Assembly: GCA_012728855.1 (NCBI GenBank)
Contig: JAAYEH010000046.1
Coordinates: 1-62,076, forward strand
DNA length: 62,076 bases
Reading direction: 5' to 3'
From: Rhodopirellula sp.
GTDB taxonomy: Bacteria; Planctomycetota; Planctomycetia; Pirellulales; Thermoguttaceae
Shown here: positions 27,708-36,310 of the stretch, piece after piece
Position numbering within the stretch: position 1 is the first letter of the stretch
Layout: each line of letters opens with the position of its first letter
Position numbers and translations under genes: made by a program
Notes under the pieces: generated by a model
What the model saw: only the letters and a program-made list of their open reading frames with translations
What the model was told of the DNA's origin: nothing
The model's database searches: none

Positions 27708-28918
27708 CCTTGGCCGGCATCGGCCAGAATCGCTTCCTTCTCCTCGTCCAACGTATCCAACTGCTTCAGTCTCAGCCGCAGCTCTTTGCGGGCAATCTCG
27801 CGGAACCGCGGTTTGAGTCCGAGCTTGTCGGCCACCGTCAGCGCGGCCGCCAGCGGCAGGTCTTCCAGGTCGCGATCGGCGGTGGCGAAATCGAGCAGGA
27901 CATAGCAGTAATAGTCCTGCATCGCCGCATCATCGGTCCGGATCGCGTCGGCCGGCAACTCGTCTTCTCGCAATGCTTCCGGCGGGACGTAATCGTCGAA
28001 GAAGAGTCGGGCGTGCGCCAATACCAACTCGCTCTGAAACCACTTCGGCGCCAGCAGCACGTCCAAGAGCCGGCGGGTCAGGCCCGCCACCTGTTTCTGC
28101 CCCAACAGATCCAACTCGTCCAGCGCGGGCTGACCCTCGATCATCGCGCGGATCTTGGCGTCGGCCTCCGGGTTGCCGTCGAACCATAGCGTCAATGCCC
28201 GGGCGCGGATGAACGCCTCCGGATGGGTCAGCTCGGCGGCCTTCGTCGGCTTCTTCGTGAAGATCTCTTCCGCTTGCCGGACGTAGCTCTCGGGGCTGAC
28301 TTCATCCAGGCCGGTAGCGATCTTCACCAGCATCGAGATGCAGACGCCCGGATCGCCGGCGACGGACAGCGCGCCGCGGTCGCAGAAGATCTCATTGTAG
28401 AGCCGCAGCAGCCTGATGCTGGCAAAATGGGGCGTTTCGGCTTCGGGATCAAGAGAGAGGGCGGCGAGGATCTGATCGACGACCAGGTAATCTCCATCCC
28501 ACTCCTGCCACAAGAGCAGATGGCTCAATTCGTGGGCCACCAGCGCTCGAAATTCCGGCTCCGTCAGCCGCGACCGGACCGGCCCGTGCAGCACGAGGTG
28601 AGCCTCGCCCGGGACGTAAGCCAGCGAGGCGTTGAGCCCTTCGGGGTTCTGAGCCTGGTAGATGGTGACAGCCGCGGTGAGCGAGAGCCGCCTAGCTACC
28701 TCATCGGCGATCGCGTACAACTCCGGCTGCGTATCGCGGTCGACGCGGTAGGTCGACTTGAGCAACTCGAAACGGATGGCGTCGGCCTGCTCCGCACGGA
28801 CGCGGTTCGACGCATACCACTGCCAGATCTCAGGCTCCTCGGTTTTGAGATACTCCCGGATTGCCTCGTGATAGGGAAGCGGCTTCAATGCCAATGGGCT
28901 GTCCACGTTTTGCGACAC
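27692..28918 (-). CDS. Cytosolic M48-type zinc metalloprotease, partner of the helicase fusion
   Basis: This protein has 408 residues from a GTG start at 28918, chosen because AAGGAGGTG lies about 11 bases upstream; the longer upstream frame is Arg/Ser-rich and unlike protein. The zinc motif HELSH is at residues 129-133 and YNEIFCDRGA at 175-184 supplies a third ligand glutamate, as in M48 peptidases. There is no signal peptide or membrane helix, unlike HtpX. Residues of about 240-400 are helical (ARALTLWFDGNPEAD, LARLFFDDYV-like patterns). It is directly upstream of the pseudokinase-helicase gene on the same strand, separated by 195 bases of repeat. A joint role is inference. Its C-terminus is formed by repeat DNA. 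Confidence 0.8.
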   Translation of the reverse strand: MSQNVDSPLALKPLPYHEAIREYLKTEEPEIWQWYASNRVRAEQADAIRFELLKSTYRVDRDTQPELYAIADEVARRLSLTAAVTIYQAQNPEGLNASLAYVPGEAHLVLHGPVRSRLTEPEFRALVAHELSHLLLWQEWDGDYLVVDQILAALSLDPEAETPHFASIRLLRLYNEIFCDRGALSVAGDPGVCISMLVKIATGLDEVSPESYVRQAEEIFTKKPTKAAELTHPEAFIRARALTLWFDGNPEADAKIRAMIEGQPALDELDLLGQKQVAGLTRRLLDVLLAPKWFQSELVLAHARLFFDDYVPPEALREDELPADAIRTDDAAMQDYYCYVLLDFATADRDLEDLPLAAALTVADKLGLKPRFREIARKELRLRLKQLDTLDEEKEAILADAGQGSAKK

Positions 28919-29003
28919 GGCTAAGATCGCACCTCCTTGACGGCTACGGCATCCAAACGGTTCCTGATTATAGCCGACATTCCAACACTCGCTCACCACC
29001 CCG

Positions 29004-29126
29004 TCACGGTTCCAGGACGGCGAAGCATCCGAATACTTCAAAGTCGCGGCGGTTGAGCGTGACGACGGAAGCGATCCCCGCCGTCCAATACGTGGCGGCG
29101 AGCATGGTGTCAATTCCGTGAATCAT
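29004..29126 (-). pseudogene. PIN-domain toxin remnant (C-terminal 34-40 residues)
   Basis: Reading on from an ATG inside the antitoxin's end, the frame gives IHGIDTMLAATYWTAGIASV and then VTLNRRDFEVFGCFAV. This is the last third of a VapC-type PIN domain, including the DxxLAA aspartate helix and the final NRRDFE segment. The first 90 or so residues, with the other catalytic acids, are missing. It lies immediately after the antitoxin gene, so the toxin has lost its N-terminal part by deletion. A free PIN C-terminus cannot cleave RNA. Confidence 0.65.
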
Positions 29127-29325
29127 CGAGCATCTCCGCCAGGAGGTCGTCCTGCGAGGTTACTTCGCGAAACCGGCCAACATCGAGGGGCGGGAGGGAG
29201 AGCCAACGGATAGGAGTCTCGGCCGGTTGGAGAAATACGACCTCAACTGCGGTTCCGTCGGGCCAGTCCACCGGTTCCGTCAACTCCACTCGCCCGTGGC
29301 GAATGATTGCGGTTGCTCGCTGCAT
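29110..29325 (-). CDS. VapB-like antitoxin of a degenerate toxin-antitoxin pair
   Basis: This is a 71-residue protein starting MQRATAIIRHGRVELTEPVDWPDGTAVEV, a short beta-rich DNA-binding-type N-terminus (AbrB or DUF104-like) followed by an acidic tail (SQDDLLAEMLDD) typical of antitoxins. AGGAGGAAT seven bases ahead of the ATG fixes the start. The gene's end overlaps the PIN remnant by 17 bases, the normal coupling of such pairs. With the toxin broken, it may persist as an orphan repressor. The bases 29330-29600 between it and the divergent exported gene hold no other gene. Confidence 0.7.
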   Translation of the reverse strand: MQRATAIIRHGRVELTEPVDWPDGTAVEVVFLQPAETPIRWLSLPPLDVGRFREVTSQDDLLAEMLDDSRN

Positions 29326-29602
29326 GGCACGATTCCTCCTGCGATTGAACGTACGCGCAGCATAGCCCGTTGCTAATCCGAGAAAGGGCCTGCCACATGA
29401 ATTCACCCCCATATTGTAGAGTCTTCCAACGGCCCGAGCAACCGTCCCAACTGGACGGGGAACTGACTGCACTGTGCGCAAGGCGCCCGAGTGCTCCGGC
29501 TCGCATTGCCGAAGCGGAGCAGCACCGTTTATGATTGAGGCAGTCCATCCTCTGCACTGGCAAGCCCCCAAGTGTTGCACCCCGAGCAAATGGGAGTTGA
29601 CC

Positions 29603-31720
29603 ATGCGTCACCGATTGCTCTTGCTGGTTTTCGCCTTGTTGCTCATCTCGATTGGCGACACACGCGCCGAGGAGATAAGGTCGCCGATCAAGGATATTGA
29701 AGCCCTTCGGCAGGCACGCAGGGAAGCCGCCCATCGTCCGCGGCGGATGATCTTCAACAACGACGGCGACGACGTGATCTACACCAAGAAAGCGCCCACC
29801 GCCGAAGCGCTGCTGGCGCTGCGAACCACGCCGCTGGTGGGCAGCCAGGTCGATGCCATCTTCTATAGCAACTCGCTCTGCTTCGGCGATGCCCTGCACC
29901 AGAGCCAGGTTTTCACGCCGTTTTCTTGCACCGACTACATTTTCCAGGACAACGGGCTGCCCCAACTGCTCGAGCGAGGCATCGATCCGATCCAGGTGAT
30001 GATCGACTTCGGCCGCCGGCAGGGGATCGAGGTCTTCTGGGACATGCGGATGAACGACACCCACGACGCCGGACTCGACGGCTACGGCCCCTATCTGCTG
30101 CCCAAGCTCAAGCGCGATCATCCCGAGTACCTCGTGGGCACTCCTGAGAAGCCGCCCAGGTACGGAACGTGGTCGTCGGTCAATTACGCCGTGCCCGAAG
30201 TTCGCGAACTGGCCTACCGCTTCTTTGAGGAGGTGTGCCGAAAATTCAACGTCGACGGGATCGAGCTGGACTTCTTCCGCCACGCCTGCTTCTTCAAAGG
30301 CGTGGCCGACGGCGGCCTCGCCAGCCGGGAAGAGCTTGAGATGATGACCGAGTTGGTGCGGCGGATCCGCGAGATGACCGAGCGCGAAGGACTCCGGCGC
30401 GGCCGCCCGATCCTCGTGGCCATCCGTGTGCCCGACTCGGTTGAATTCTGCCGGGCGATCGGTCTGGATTTGGAAAAGTGGCTATCCGAAGGGCTGTCGG
30501 ACATGCTTATCGGCACGTGCTATTTCCAGTTGAATCCGTGGGAATACCTGGTCGAACTGGGACATCGGCACGACGTGCCCGTCTATCCTTCCCTGAGCGA
30601 GTCGCGGGTGCAAGGAGAGACACGGCTGAAGCGGCAATCGATCGAAAGCTACCGTGCCCGCGCCATGCGGGCTTGGGCCGCCGGCGCCGACGGGATCTAC
30701 CTGTTCAATTACTTCGACCCGCGAGGCGCCGTCTGGCGCGAGTTGGGCGATCCGCAGTTGCTGGCGCGGAAGAACAAGCTCTATTTCGTCACCGTCCGCG
30801 ACGGCGATCCGGAACGTTACCTGGCGGGCGGACGCCAGTGCCGACATGTTCCTGTTCTGACGCCCGCCAGTTGCCGAGTCGTTCCGGCCGACAATGCCTG
30901 CGAATTGGAATTTCTCGTCGGTGATGATCTCGCATGGGCCGAAGGGGAGGGGCTGAAGCCAAGGGCAACCTGCCATATCCAGGCCACCGCTGCGAACGTG
31001 GAGGTAAGCATCAATGGCGAGGCGCTCAAGGATCCAAAACTCCATGACGACTGGCTGGACTTCCCCGTGCCGGTGCGGCTCTTGCGAAAAGGCGCCAATC
31101 GCCTGGCTGTCCGTGCGACGGAACCGGAGAAGGCGGCCGGCGAAGCTCCCGAGTGGACGGTCGTTTGGGACGGCTCGCAAATGCCTGCCCATCCGTGGGC
31201 GAAGATGGGATTCGTCCGGGACTGCGCCGCCGAGATGCGAGGCGACGGCCTGCTGCTGGCCGATCGCGGCGACGCCGCGGGCAGCTACGCCTATTATCAG
31301 AATCTTTCCGCGATCCGGCCGGCGGACGAGGTGGTGGTCGAGTTCCGCGTCAAGACCTTGTCGGGCTGGTGCAGCGTGTTGATCGAAAACGGCGTGAACG
31401 GCGAGGAGATCATGCTGTTGGCCGATCAGATCAAGATCCGCCACTGCGGCCTGTCGTGTCCGATGGTGACCGGCGATGCGGCCCACACCTACCGCGTCGT
31501 GATCCATCAGCAGGATATCAAGGTCTACGCCGACGGCGAACTGAAGTTGGACGGCACGGGACGTTTGACCCACCCGGCCCCAAACGGCCGCAGCGGCGTC
31601 GCCTTCGGAGGCGCCAATAGTCCTCAGCAGGGCGAAGCCGTTTGGAGTTTCGTCAAGATCCGCAACCCGGCCGTCACATGGCGAGATGCGGCCTTGTCGA
31701 TTGAGTACGCCGGCAACTAA
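29603..31720 (+). CDS. Exported TIM-barrel glycosidase-like protein, paralogue of 13391-15550
   Basis: This protein has 705 residues. A signal peptide (LLLLVFALLLISIGDTRA) is followed by the same barrel pattern as the 13.4-kb gene: RMIFNNDGDDVIY, IEVFWDMRMNDTHDAG, FNVDGIELDFFRHACFF, GRPILVAIRVPDSVEFC and HDVPVYPSLSESR, then GADGIYLFNYFDPRGAVWRELGDP. The C-terminal 200 residues are again a beta-rich, laminin-G-like part (SGWCSVLIENGVNGEEIMLL, DIKVYADGELKLDG). The DGIELDFFRH acids are shared, which supports a catalytic role in carbohydrate breakdown, though no substrate is known. GGGAG ahead of the ATG supports the start. Element C begins at the base after its stop. Confidence 0.75.
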   Translation: MRHRLLLLVFALLLISIGDTRAEEIRSPIKDIEALRQARREAAHRPRRMIFNNDGDDVIYTKKAPTAEALLALRTTPLVGSQVDAIFYSNSLCFGDALHQSQVFTPFSCTDYIFQDNGLPQLLERGIDPIQVMIDFGRRQGIEVFWDMRMNDTHDAGLDGYGPYLLPKLKRDHPEYLVGTPEKPPRYGTWSSVNYAVPEVRELAYRFFEEVCRKFNVDGIELDFFRHACFFKGVADGGLASREELEMMTELVRRIREMTEREGLRRGRPILVAIRVPDSVEFCRAIGLDLEKWLSEGLSDMLIGTCYFQLNPWEYLVELGHRHDVPVYPSLSESRVQGETRLKRQSIESYRARAMRAWAAGADGIYLFNYFDPRGAVWRELGDPQLLARKNKLYFVTVRDGDPERYLAGGRQCRHVPVLTPASCRVVPADNACELEFLVGDDLAWAEGEGLKPRATCHIQATAANVEVSINGEALKDPKLHDDWLDFPVPVRLLRKGANRLAVRATEPEKAAGEAPEWTVVWDGSQMPAHPWAKMGFVRDCAAEMRGDGLLLADRGDAAGSYAYYQNLSAIRPADEVVVEFRVKTLSGWCSVLIENGVNGEEIMLLADQIKIRHCGLSCPMVTGDAAHTYRVVIHQQDIKVYADGELKLDGTGRLTHPAPNGRSGVAFGGANSPQQGEAVWSFVKIRNPAVTWRDAALSIEYAGN

Positions 31721-31907
31721 GCATCGGCGAAGAAACAAGTGTCGAACTTACCTGGGGCGGCGGTTCCGAGGGGGTCGGGAGTCTTTTTTCCGTGTCGGCA
31801 GGGCAACGCTTTCCTGTATGGATCGATCTCATTCCTGCCGACACGGAAAAAAGACTCCCGACCCCTTCCCCGCGGCGACGTCGCGACAGTTATTTTTTCG
31901 CCGATGC
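31721..31907. repeat. Palindromic element copy C, complete with terminal inverted repeats
   Basis: This is the most complete copy, 187 bp. The ends GCATCGGCGAA and TTCGCCGATGC are perfect inverted repeats. The next inner blocks (GAAACAAGTGTCG and GACAGTTATTTTTT) are similar but imperfect. The core at 31769-31866 is a hairpin with GGGGGTCGGGAGTC arms. It begins directly after the TAA of the upstream gene. No transposase is encoded, so it is MITE-like. No clear target-site duplication is visible. Confidence 0.85.
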
Positions 31908-32950
31908 TAGGCGGCCTCCATTTGCCTGAGAGGCGCGGCGCAGCCGAGCGTATTTCCGTTGATCATCATGGCCGCGACGACGATGCGAAGGTGAAAGCGG
32001 GGCAGGACTTTGCGCAGAATCCGACGGGAGAAATGTGGCGGACAAGGGTCGCGTTTTTCCCGTTTCGCCAGGGCCTTGCCACCCAGGGTATCTGCAGAAG
32101 GGCGAACAGGAGCAAGGAGGAGGGAACGGACGGCGGGGCCGTTTTCGTTAGGGGCGAAGAAGGCGATCGCGGGTGAGGCCGCGCGTGGTGCCCAAGTTCG
32201 CGATTTCTCAGATCCGATAAGGTTTGGGCACCACGCGCTTTCGGGTGGGAGGGCCGCCGATTCGCAGCGGCTGGAGATCCGGCGGCAAGCCATGCGCGGG
32301 ATTCCGCGGGCGTGCTGCGGATGTGAGTGAGCAGCCACTGCCGCAATAAGAACCGAATTGTCAATGAACATCGAAGCTGAGGAGGCCCGAGGAGATCGGG
32401 TTGCCGGCTTCGTTAATGGACATGCGTCCAGTATTCCAGCCCCAGCATGATGGGTGCGGCGCGGATTGTCAAGCGAGCTTCTTAGGCCACGAGAAAGAGA
32501 GGCCGCTGCGTGGCTGTGGTCTGTGGTTTTACCTGGGTAGCGCGGCGGCGAGGCAGGGGGAGTTTTTCGCCGAGTCGGGTTTTCTGCGATTTGAGTTGGG
32601 CGAGAGGCCCGGTTGGAAGAGATTGGTTGGGCAGGGTTTGCGCGGGCGGACTATGCGCGCAAGTTCGCACCGGCCGAAAGCCGGGTGTCTAAAAAGTTGC
32701 CGATCGCTATTTCAAGCAGGGCGATCCGCGGCACGTTGGAGCGTGCTGAAAACGGGGACTGGCTCTGCAACAGTCTGTATCTGTCCGTGGGACACCAGGG
32801 TGGCAGGCACGCGGCGGTCGCCACGAAATCGGCGGCACTGCAGGCGTCTGTTCGTTCTTATGCGAGCGAAGGCTGGATTCGATTGCCACCGGCAGCGTGT
32901 CATGGTAACACGGCGCGCGACGCAACGCACCGCGTTGGTGTTGCACGGGG
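31908..32950. other. Gene-poor stretch with decayed or repeat-derived sequence
   Basis: About one kilobase holds only frames with skewed composition. One minus-strand frame (31966-32364) begins TIRFLLRQWLLTHIRSTP and could be a repeat-encoded peptide, but it lacks a ribosome-binding site and protein-like composition. At about 32752-32761 the phrase GGGGACTGGC recalls the 50-bp palindrome family. I see no gene I can support here. Confidence 0.5.
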
Positions 32951-33145
32951 AGCCGGAATGACGCGAACAAGCTGGTGCGGAATCGGCGGCTGGAGCCGTA
33001 TCTTTCGGCGCGGCGGATGCGGATGAAGGCGGACCGTGCGTCGACGCGGTAGTTGGTGCATCAGCTTCAGGAATTCCCGGTGGGCGATCATGATGACGGG
33101 CCGGATGCGCTGGAGATGGCGGTGCGGCTGGCGGCAAGCGTATGA
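32951..33145 (+). pseudogene. Phage terminase large-subunit C-terminal remnant
   Basis: The frame reads NDANKLVRNRRLEPYLSARRMRMKADRAST, then a TAG stop at about 33050, then LVHQLQEFPVGDHDDGPDALEMAV and a TGA at 33143. The phrase FPxGDHDDGPDALEMA is the closing part of phage terminase (Terminase_6) large subunits, where the DHDDGPDA aspartates belong to the nuclease site. Everything upstream is missing and a nonsense codon splits the rest. It is a scrap of an old prophage or prophage-like element. Confidence 0.65.
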
Positions 33146-33656
33146 TGGTGGGTTGGGGAGGCGGCTGCGGGTGTGAGCGGGAAAGGCGGAGAAAGAGGCT
33201 TGTCGATGTTGGGCGAATCGGGAAAGGACGACGGTTCATCGTGATGTTTACTCCTCAGCGAGGAGATCGCGAAAGGGCGAAAGAGCGAAAGCGAGAAGAA
33301 GTCAGCGAGGTTACAACTGCTCCTCCATCCGTCGCGCTGAAGCGGTCGGCATTGCTCCGCTTCGCGTGGTCGCTGTTTTGCCGTGGTCTTGCCTCAGTCG
33401 CTTTCCGCCTGGCAAAAAATCGTCAGCATTCATCTCATGAGAAGTTGAAATTGTCGGGATAGATCTATGGCGCGCGACAGTTTTAGGGTTCGGTGGCTCG
33501 TCCGGCGGTTTCCCGCCGGGCCTCAGTCCGACTCCCATAACCCACGTCTCCATAGGCCCTCCTGCGATCCCGGGCGGTCGGATTTCCCGAGTCCGGTTCT
33601 GACCTTGGCTTGTCCTCCTGCTGCCTTCCCAAAGCCAAGGAGGCTTAAATGCTGAC
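33146..33656. other. Intergenic stretch without supported genes
   Basis: About 510 bases follow the terminase scrap. They contain purine-rich runs (GAAAGGGCGAAAGAGCGAAA) and short open frames with biased Arg/Ser/Pro content. I see no ribosome-binding site linked to a plausible protein and no recognised repeat family. Confidence 0.4.
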
Positions 33657-33884
33657 TCATATCCACCCCTCCTGTCGCTGGTTTGCATGCAGAACTAGTT
33701 CCTCGATTAAGGGTTCTGGTGTTCCCAGTTCAATGTCTGGGCCAGCGTGCGGAACCGCCAAGTGCCCAGAGCCCCTTTGCCCGCCGCGGGCATTACCGTT
33801 GAAGTCCTGTGCCGATATGCGCAGAGAAACGAGCAGCAAGGTGATCAGCGCCAGTGCCAGCTTGACATGTCGCTTTCCATTCAT
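33657..33884 (-). CDS. Small exported hypothetical protein (75 aa)
   Basis: MNGKRHVKLALALITLLLVSLRISA is a convincing signal peptide, followed by about 50 polar residues with glycine-rich (NGNARGGQRGSG) and acidic parts. It begins ten bases after the stop of the HEPN-motif gene on the same strand, so it could be its operon partner. No strong ribosome-binding site is visible ahead of the ATG, and no family is recognised. It may be a short lipoprotein-like or secreted peptide, or a chance frame. Confidence 0.4.
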   Translation of the reverse strand: MNGKRHVKLALALITLLLVSLRISAQDFNGNARGGQRGSGHLAVPHAGPDIELGTPEPLIEELVLHANQRQEGWI

Positions 33885-33894
33885 GTCGCACTCG

Positions 33895-35643
33895 CTAACC
33901 GGTCGGTTCGCCGATCTCCTGTGAATCGGCTTCGTTCGAGGTTCCGCTGCCCCCGCTGGCTATCCATCTATGGTCGAACGGGGACTTTTCTGAAGCACGC
34001 TTGCCAATGTGGTCCTGCACTGCATCGAGGCCCGCTGCTTCAAGATAGGCGAGGCGGGACCAGGTATCATAAGCACCGAGATTTCCTGATTCGAGGCATT
34101 CGTTCGCAATTGCCGCCATGAGTGCCATTTCAAGATGCACCGGCACTACCAGCGCTCGCTTAGCGAATCGTCCTTGGCGAAACCTTTCAACCGCCGCTGC
34201 GCACTGCTCGACCGGCCATGGCAAACCCTCTTCAGTCAGCGCCCTGACGATCAGCGTCTCGATGCTGCATTCTTCCATTATTCGCCAATGTTCTTTGAGC
34301 ACCTCCTCGTAACGAGGGCTGCGATTAGCCGGCGGCGCAAGCCTATTGAAAAGGACGTACAAAGCCAACATGGCGATTCTGTGTTCCTTCTTCGTCGAGG
34401 GCAAGAGGTGCTCGTATTCGTGCAATAGGCTGTTGAGATCAGCAACGGGTGTCTTCTCCGTCAGAAACTCCTGGTACATTGAAAGGAAACCGGAAAGCCG
34501 TGCCTGAGCAGTCTCAGGCTGGAATGCTTCGGTCTTCCAGATCCAATACTTCGGGGCCAGTTTCAGAGTGATAATGCCCGGCAAGTCGCTTCTCCAATTA
34601 TGAGTCTCCTGTTTCAGATACTCTCCTCGCTCAATGAACTGACGAATCGCATGATGAACGACTCGGAGAAGTCCGCTCACAGTGAAATAAGGCTCGTTGT
34701 CCCACCGAAATAGGTCAGAGTCGGGCAGACGCAACATCCGAAGATAATCTGGGAGTGGCTCCAACGTGTGAACGTACTTGGACCGCACTTGATAAGTGTT
34801 TCGCAGCGCACGGGTTAGCTCGCAAGGACGGGTCGCTTGTTGCCTGCCCTTTGCCTCGGCGGTGTAGAAATCATCCGACACATGGCTTGCAACAAACTCT
34901 GTGAACCGCTTTTGCAGACGAAGATGACCAGCTTGAAGAAGAGTCGAGCGGATCTGCTGGGCTTTCTCGGCCTCGATTGTGCTCAGCAGTGTGTCAAGGC
35001 GAGCACGTATACCGTCGTCGTAGTCTTTCCAGACAGGCTCGTAAGTGTCGAACTGCTGGGACAGGGATTCCAGGCAGTAGACCAGCAGCGAGTAGCCCAT
35101 ATTCACGTTGTGACTCAACACGAGCAGGGCGTGGCGCAGAGTATCGAGCGTCGTGATCAGGGCGAGATACTTCTGCCGGGGCAAGCCGATGATCTTTTCC
35201 ACAAGTCGGACGAAACCTTGTACCTCATCAGGTCTACCTCGATTTGATGAAGCGAAAAACCGAGGAACATACTGCTGTGGGACAAAACCATCTGACATAT
35301 CCTTAGCCTGGGAGCGACAAGCCAACTCGACCTCCCATCGATCACCGCCAAAAACACACTTCAATCCAAATGTGGCGATACATTCGAACTGGCGAACGAT
35401 CTCAGCATCGCCTGTCCTAATAAGGGTTGCTTGTCGCCCCTGTTCGTCTTCCTTTTCAATCTGGTTCCTGTACAGAATGACGTAGGGACACACTCCGGGG
35501 AGAAACACGCCGACTGGCTCAAGAGTGGCTATGCATGTCTCGATGGGGGCGACCCACGAGTAGTTGGCATAGGTAATGCCCTTGCCGTCGAAGATATGCC
35601 GATCTTGGCCTGTAAAGAACTTGCCGGAAATGATCTGAAGCAC
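33895..35643 (-). CDS. HEPN-motif protein, Apea-like, candidate RNase of defence type
   Basis: This protein has 582 residues from a GTG at 35643 (AAGGAG eight bases ahead); an in-frame ATG at 35664 would overlap that site. Around residues 287-292 it has RSKYVH within LRNTYQVRSKYVHTLEPL, an R-x4-H motif preceded by a helical stretch (YSLLVYCLESLSQQF, DDGIRARLDTLLS). This arrangement is that of Apea-like HEPN domains, which often are RNases in abortive infection. The N-terminal 150 and C-terminal 250 residues are not recognised; the latter is helical (LLHEYEHLLP, AMLALYVLFNRL). Its base composition looks poorer in GC than its neighbours, suggesting acquisition. No partner gene besides the small exported protein is evident. 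Confidence 0.6.
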   Translation of the reverse strand: MLQIISGKFFTGQDRHIFDGKGITYANYSWVAPIETCIATLEPVGVFLPGVCPYVILYRNQIEKEDEQGRQATLIRTGDAEIVRQFECIATFGLKCVFGGDRWEVELACRSQAKDMSDGFVPQQYVPRFFASSNRGRPDEVQGFVRLVEKIIGLPRQKYLALITTLDTLRHALLVLSHNVNMGYSLLVYCLESLSQQFDTYEPVWKDYDDGIRARLDTLLSTIEAEKAQQIRSTLLQAGHLRLQKRFTEFVASHVSDDFYTAEAKGRQQATRPCELTRALRNTYQVRSKYVHTLEPLPDYLRMLRLPDSDLFRWDNEPYFTVSGLLRVVHHAIRQFIERGEYLKQETHNWRSDLPGIITLKLAPKYWIWKTEAFQPETAQARLSGFLSMYQEFLTEKTPVADLNSLLHEYEHLLPSTKKEHRIAMLALYVLFNRLAPPANRSPRYEEVLKEHWRIMEECSIETLIVRALTEEGLPWPVEQCAAAVERFRQGRFAKRALVVPVHLEMALMAAIANECLESGNLGAYDTWSRLAYLEAAGLDAVQDHIGKRASEKSPFDHRWIASGGSGTSNEADSQEIGEPTG

Positions 35644-35749
35644 TGTGAATCTCTCCTTGTGCATTGTGGGCGCAAGCCGATCCCGTGGTGTGAGACAAGA
35701 CGAAATGCATGCCGGTTCGCACTCTCCGGGCCGAAAGGCCGGAATTCTG

Positions 35750-36045
35750 CTATACGTGTTTTCTCCCCAACCTTCGGTTCACCATCTCCAGATCGAACGC
35801 CTCCGGGTCGAACCGGCCGCCGCGCCATTCCAGCATTTCCCGGTGCCGCTCGCTCTCCGAATCGTTGATCACCTCTAGGAACTCGCCGTAGCCTAGCGCC
35901 CCGCCGTCACCCGCGGGCGGAGAAGCGCCCGAGCCCTCCACGCGCACTGGGAAACTCGCCTCCTCTTCCGGCCGGAAAACCCGACTCGATCTCGACCGTG
36001 TGCCGCTAATTGTCGCTGAAGTCGTACACGTATTCAAGCTGCCGA
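35750..36045 (-). pseudogene. Plasmid pRiA4b ORF-3-like protein remnant
   Basis: The upstream part reads LEYVYDFSDN, then TAG where Trp is expected, then RHTVEIES; after a further frame change near 35965 it continues EEEASFPVRVEGSGASPPAG, YGEFLEVINDSES and EMLEWRGGRFDPEAFDLEMV. This is the C-terminal half of the pRiA4b ORF-3 family (IS1096-passenger type). The N-terminal half is absent. With one nonsense codon and one frameshift it is dead. Function of the family is unknown; it often marks mobile DNA. Confidence 0.75.
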
Positions 36046-36198
36046 TGGCGGCTACGTGCGAGTCAAGTCGCCGCCATGCAGCGTCCACCTACTCCGTCCA
36101 ATAATTCCAGATACCAGGAAAGAGCCGGGGTCTCCAAGAAAAGTACGCTTGGGAGCGTTCTGTAACCCCAAGTTTTCCCTTTTGCAGGAGACCCTAGT

Positions 36199-36308
36199 AT
36201 GTTGCACCTTGGTATCGACCAGCACAAGCGGCAATTGACGGTGAATCTTCGCGGCGAAGACGGATCGGTGATCCTCAAACGGCAGGTGAGCACGCAGTGG
36301 GAGAAGGT
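36199..36308 (+). pseudogene. IS110-family transposase, N-terminal scrap
   Basis: The frame begins MLHLGIDQHKRQLTVNLR and continues GSVILKRQVSTQWEKVRA, the N-terminus of IS110/IS1111 transposases including the first Asp of their DEDD catalytic set. After about 36 residues similarity ends abruptly where GTGCCGGGTGCCAC-type repeat DNA begins. CAGGAGACC lies ahead of the ATG. The rest of the element is not found in the window, so it was cut by the repeat-containing segment. Confidence 0.75.
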
Positions 36309-36310
36309 TC

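Noticed and set aside
31966..32364. A 132-codon minus-strand frame starting TIRFLLRQWLLTHIRSTP
   Set aside because: The first part looks protein-like, but the remainder is Arg/Pro/Ser-rich, there is no ribosome-binding site, and the region appears repeat-derived.
36060..36198. A possible IS110 bridge RNA in the sequence ahead of the transposase scrap
   Set aside because: IS110 elements can encode a bridge RNA in a non-coding end, but only 36 residues of the transposase remain and I cannot identify the loops or element boundary.
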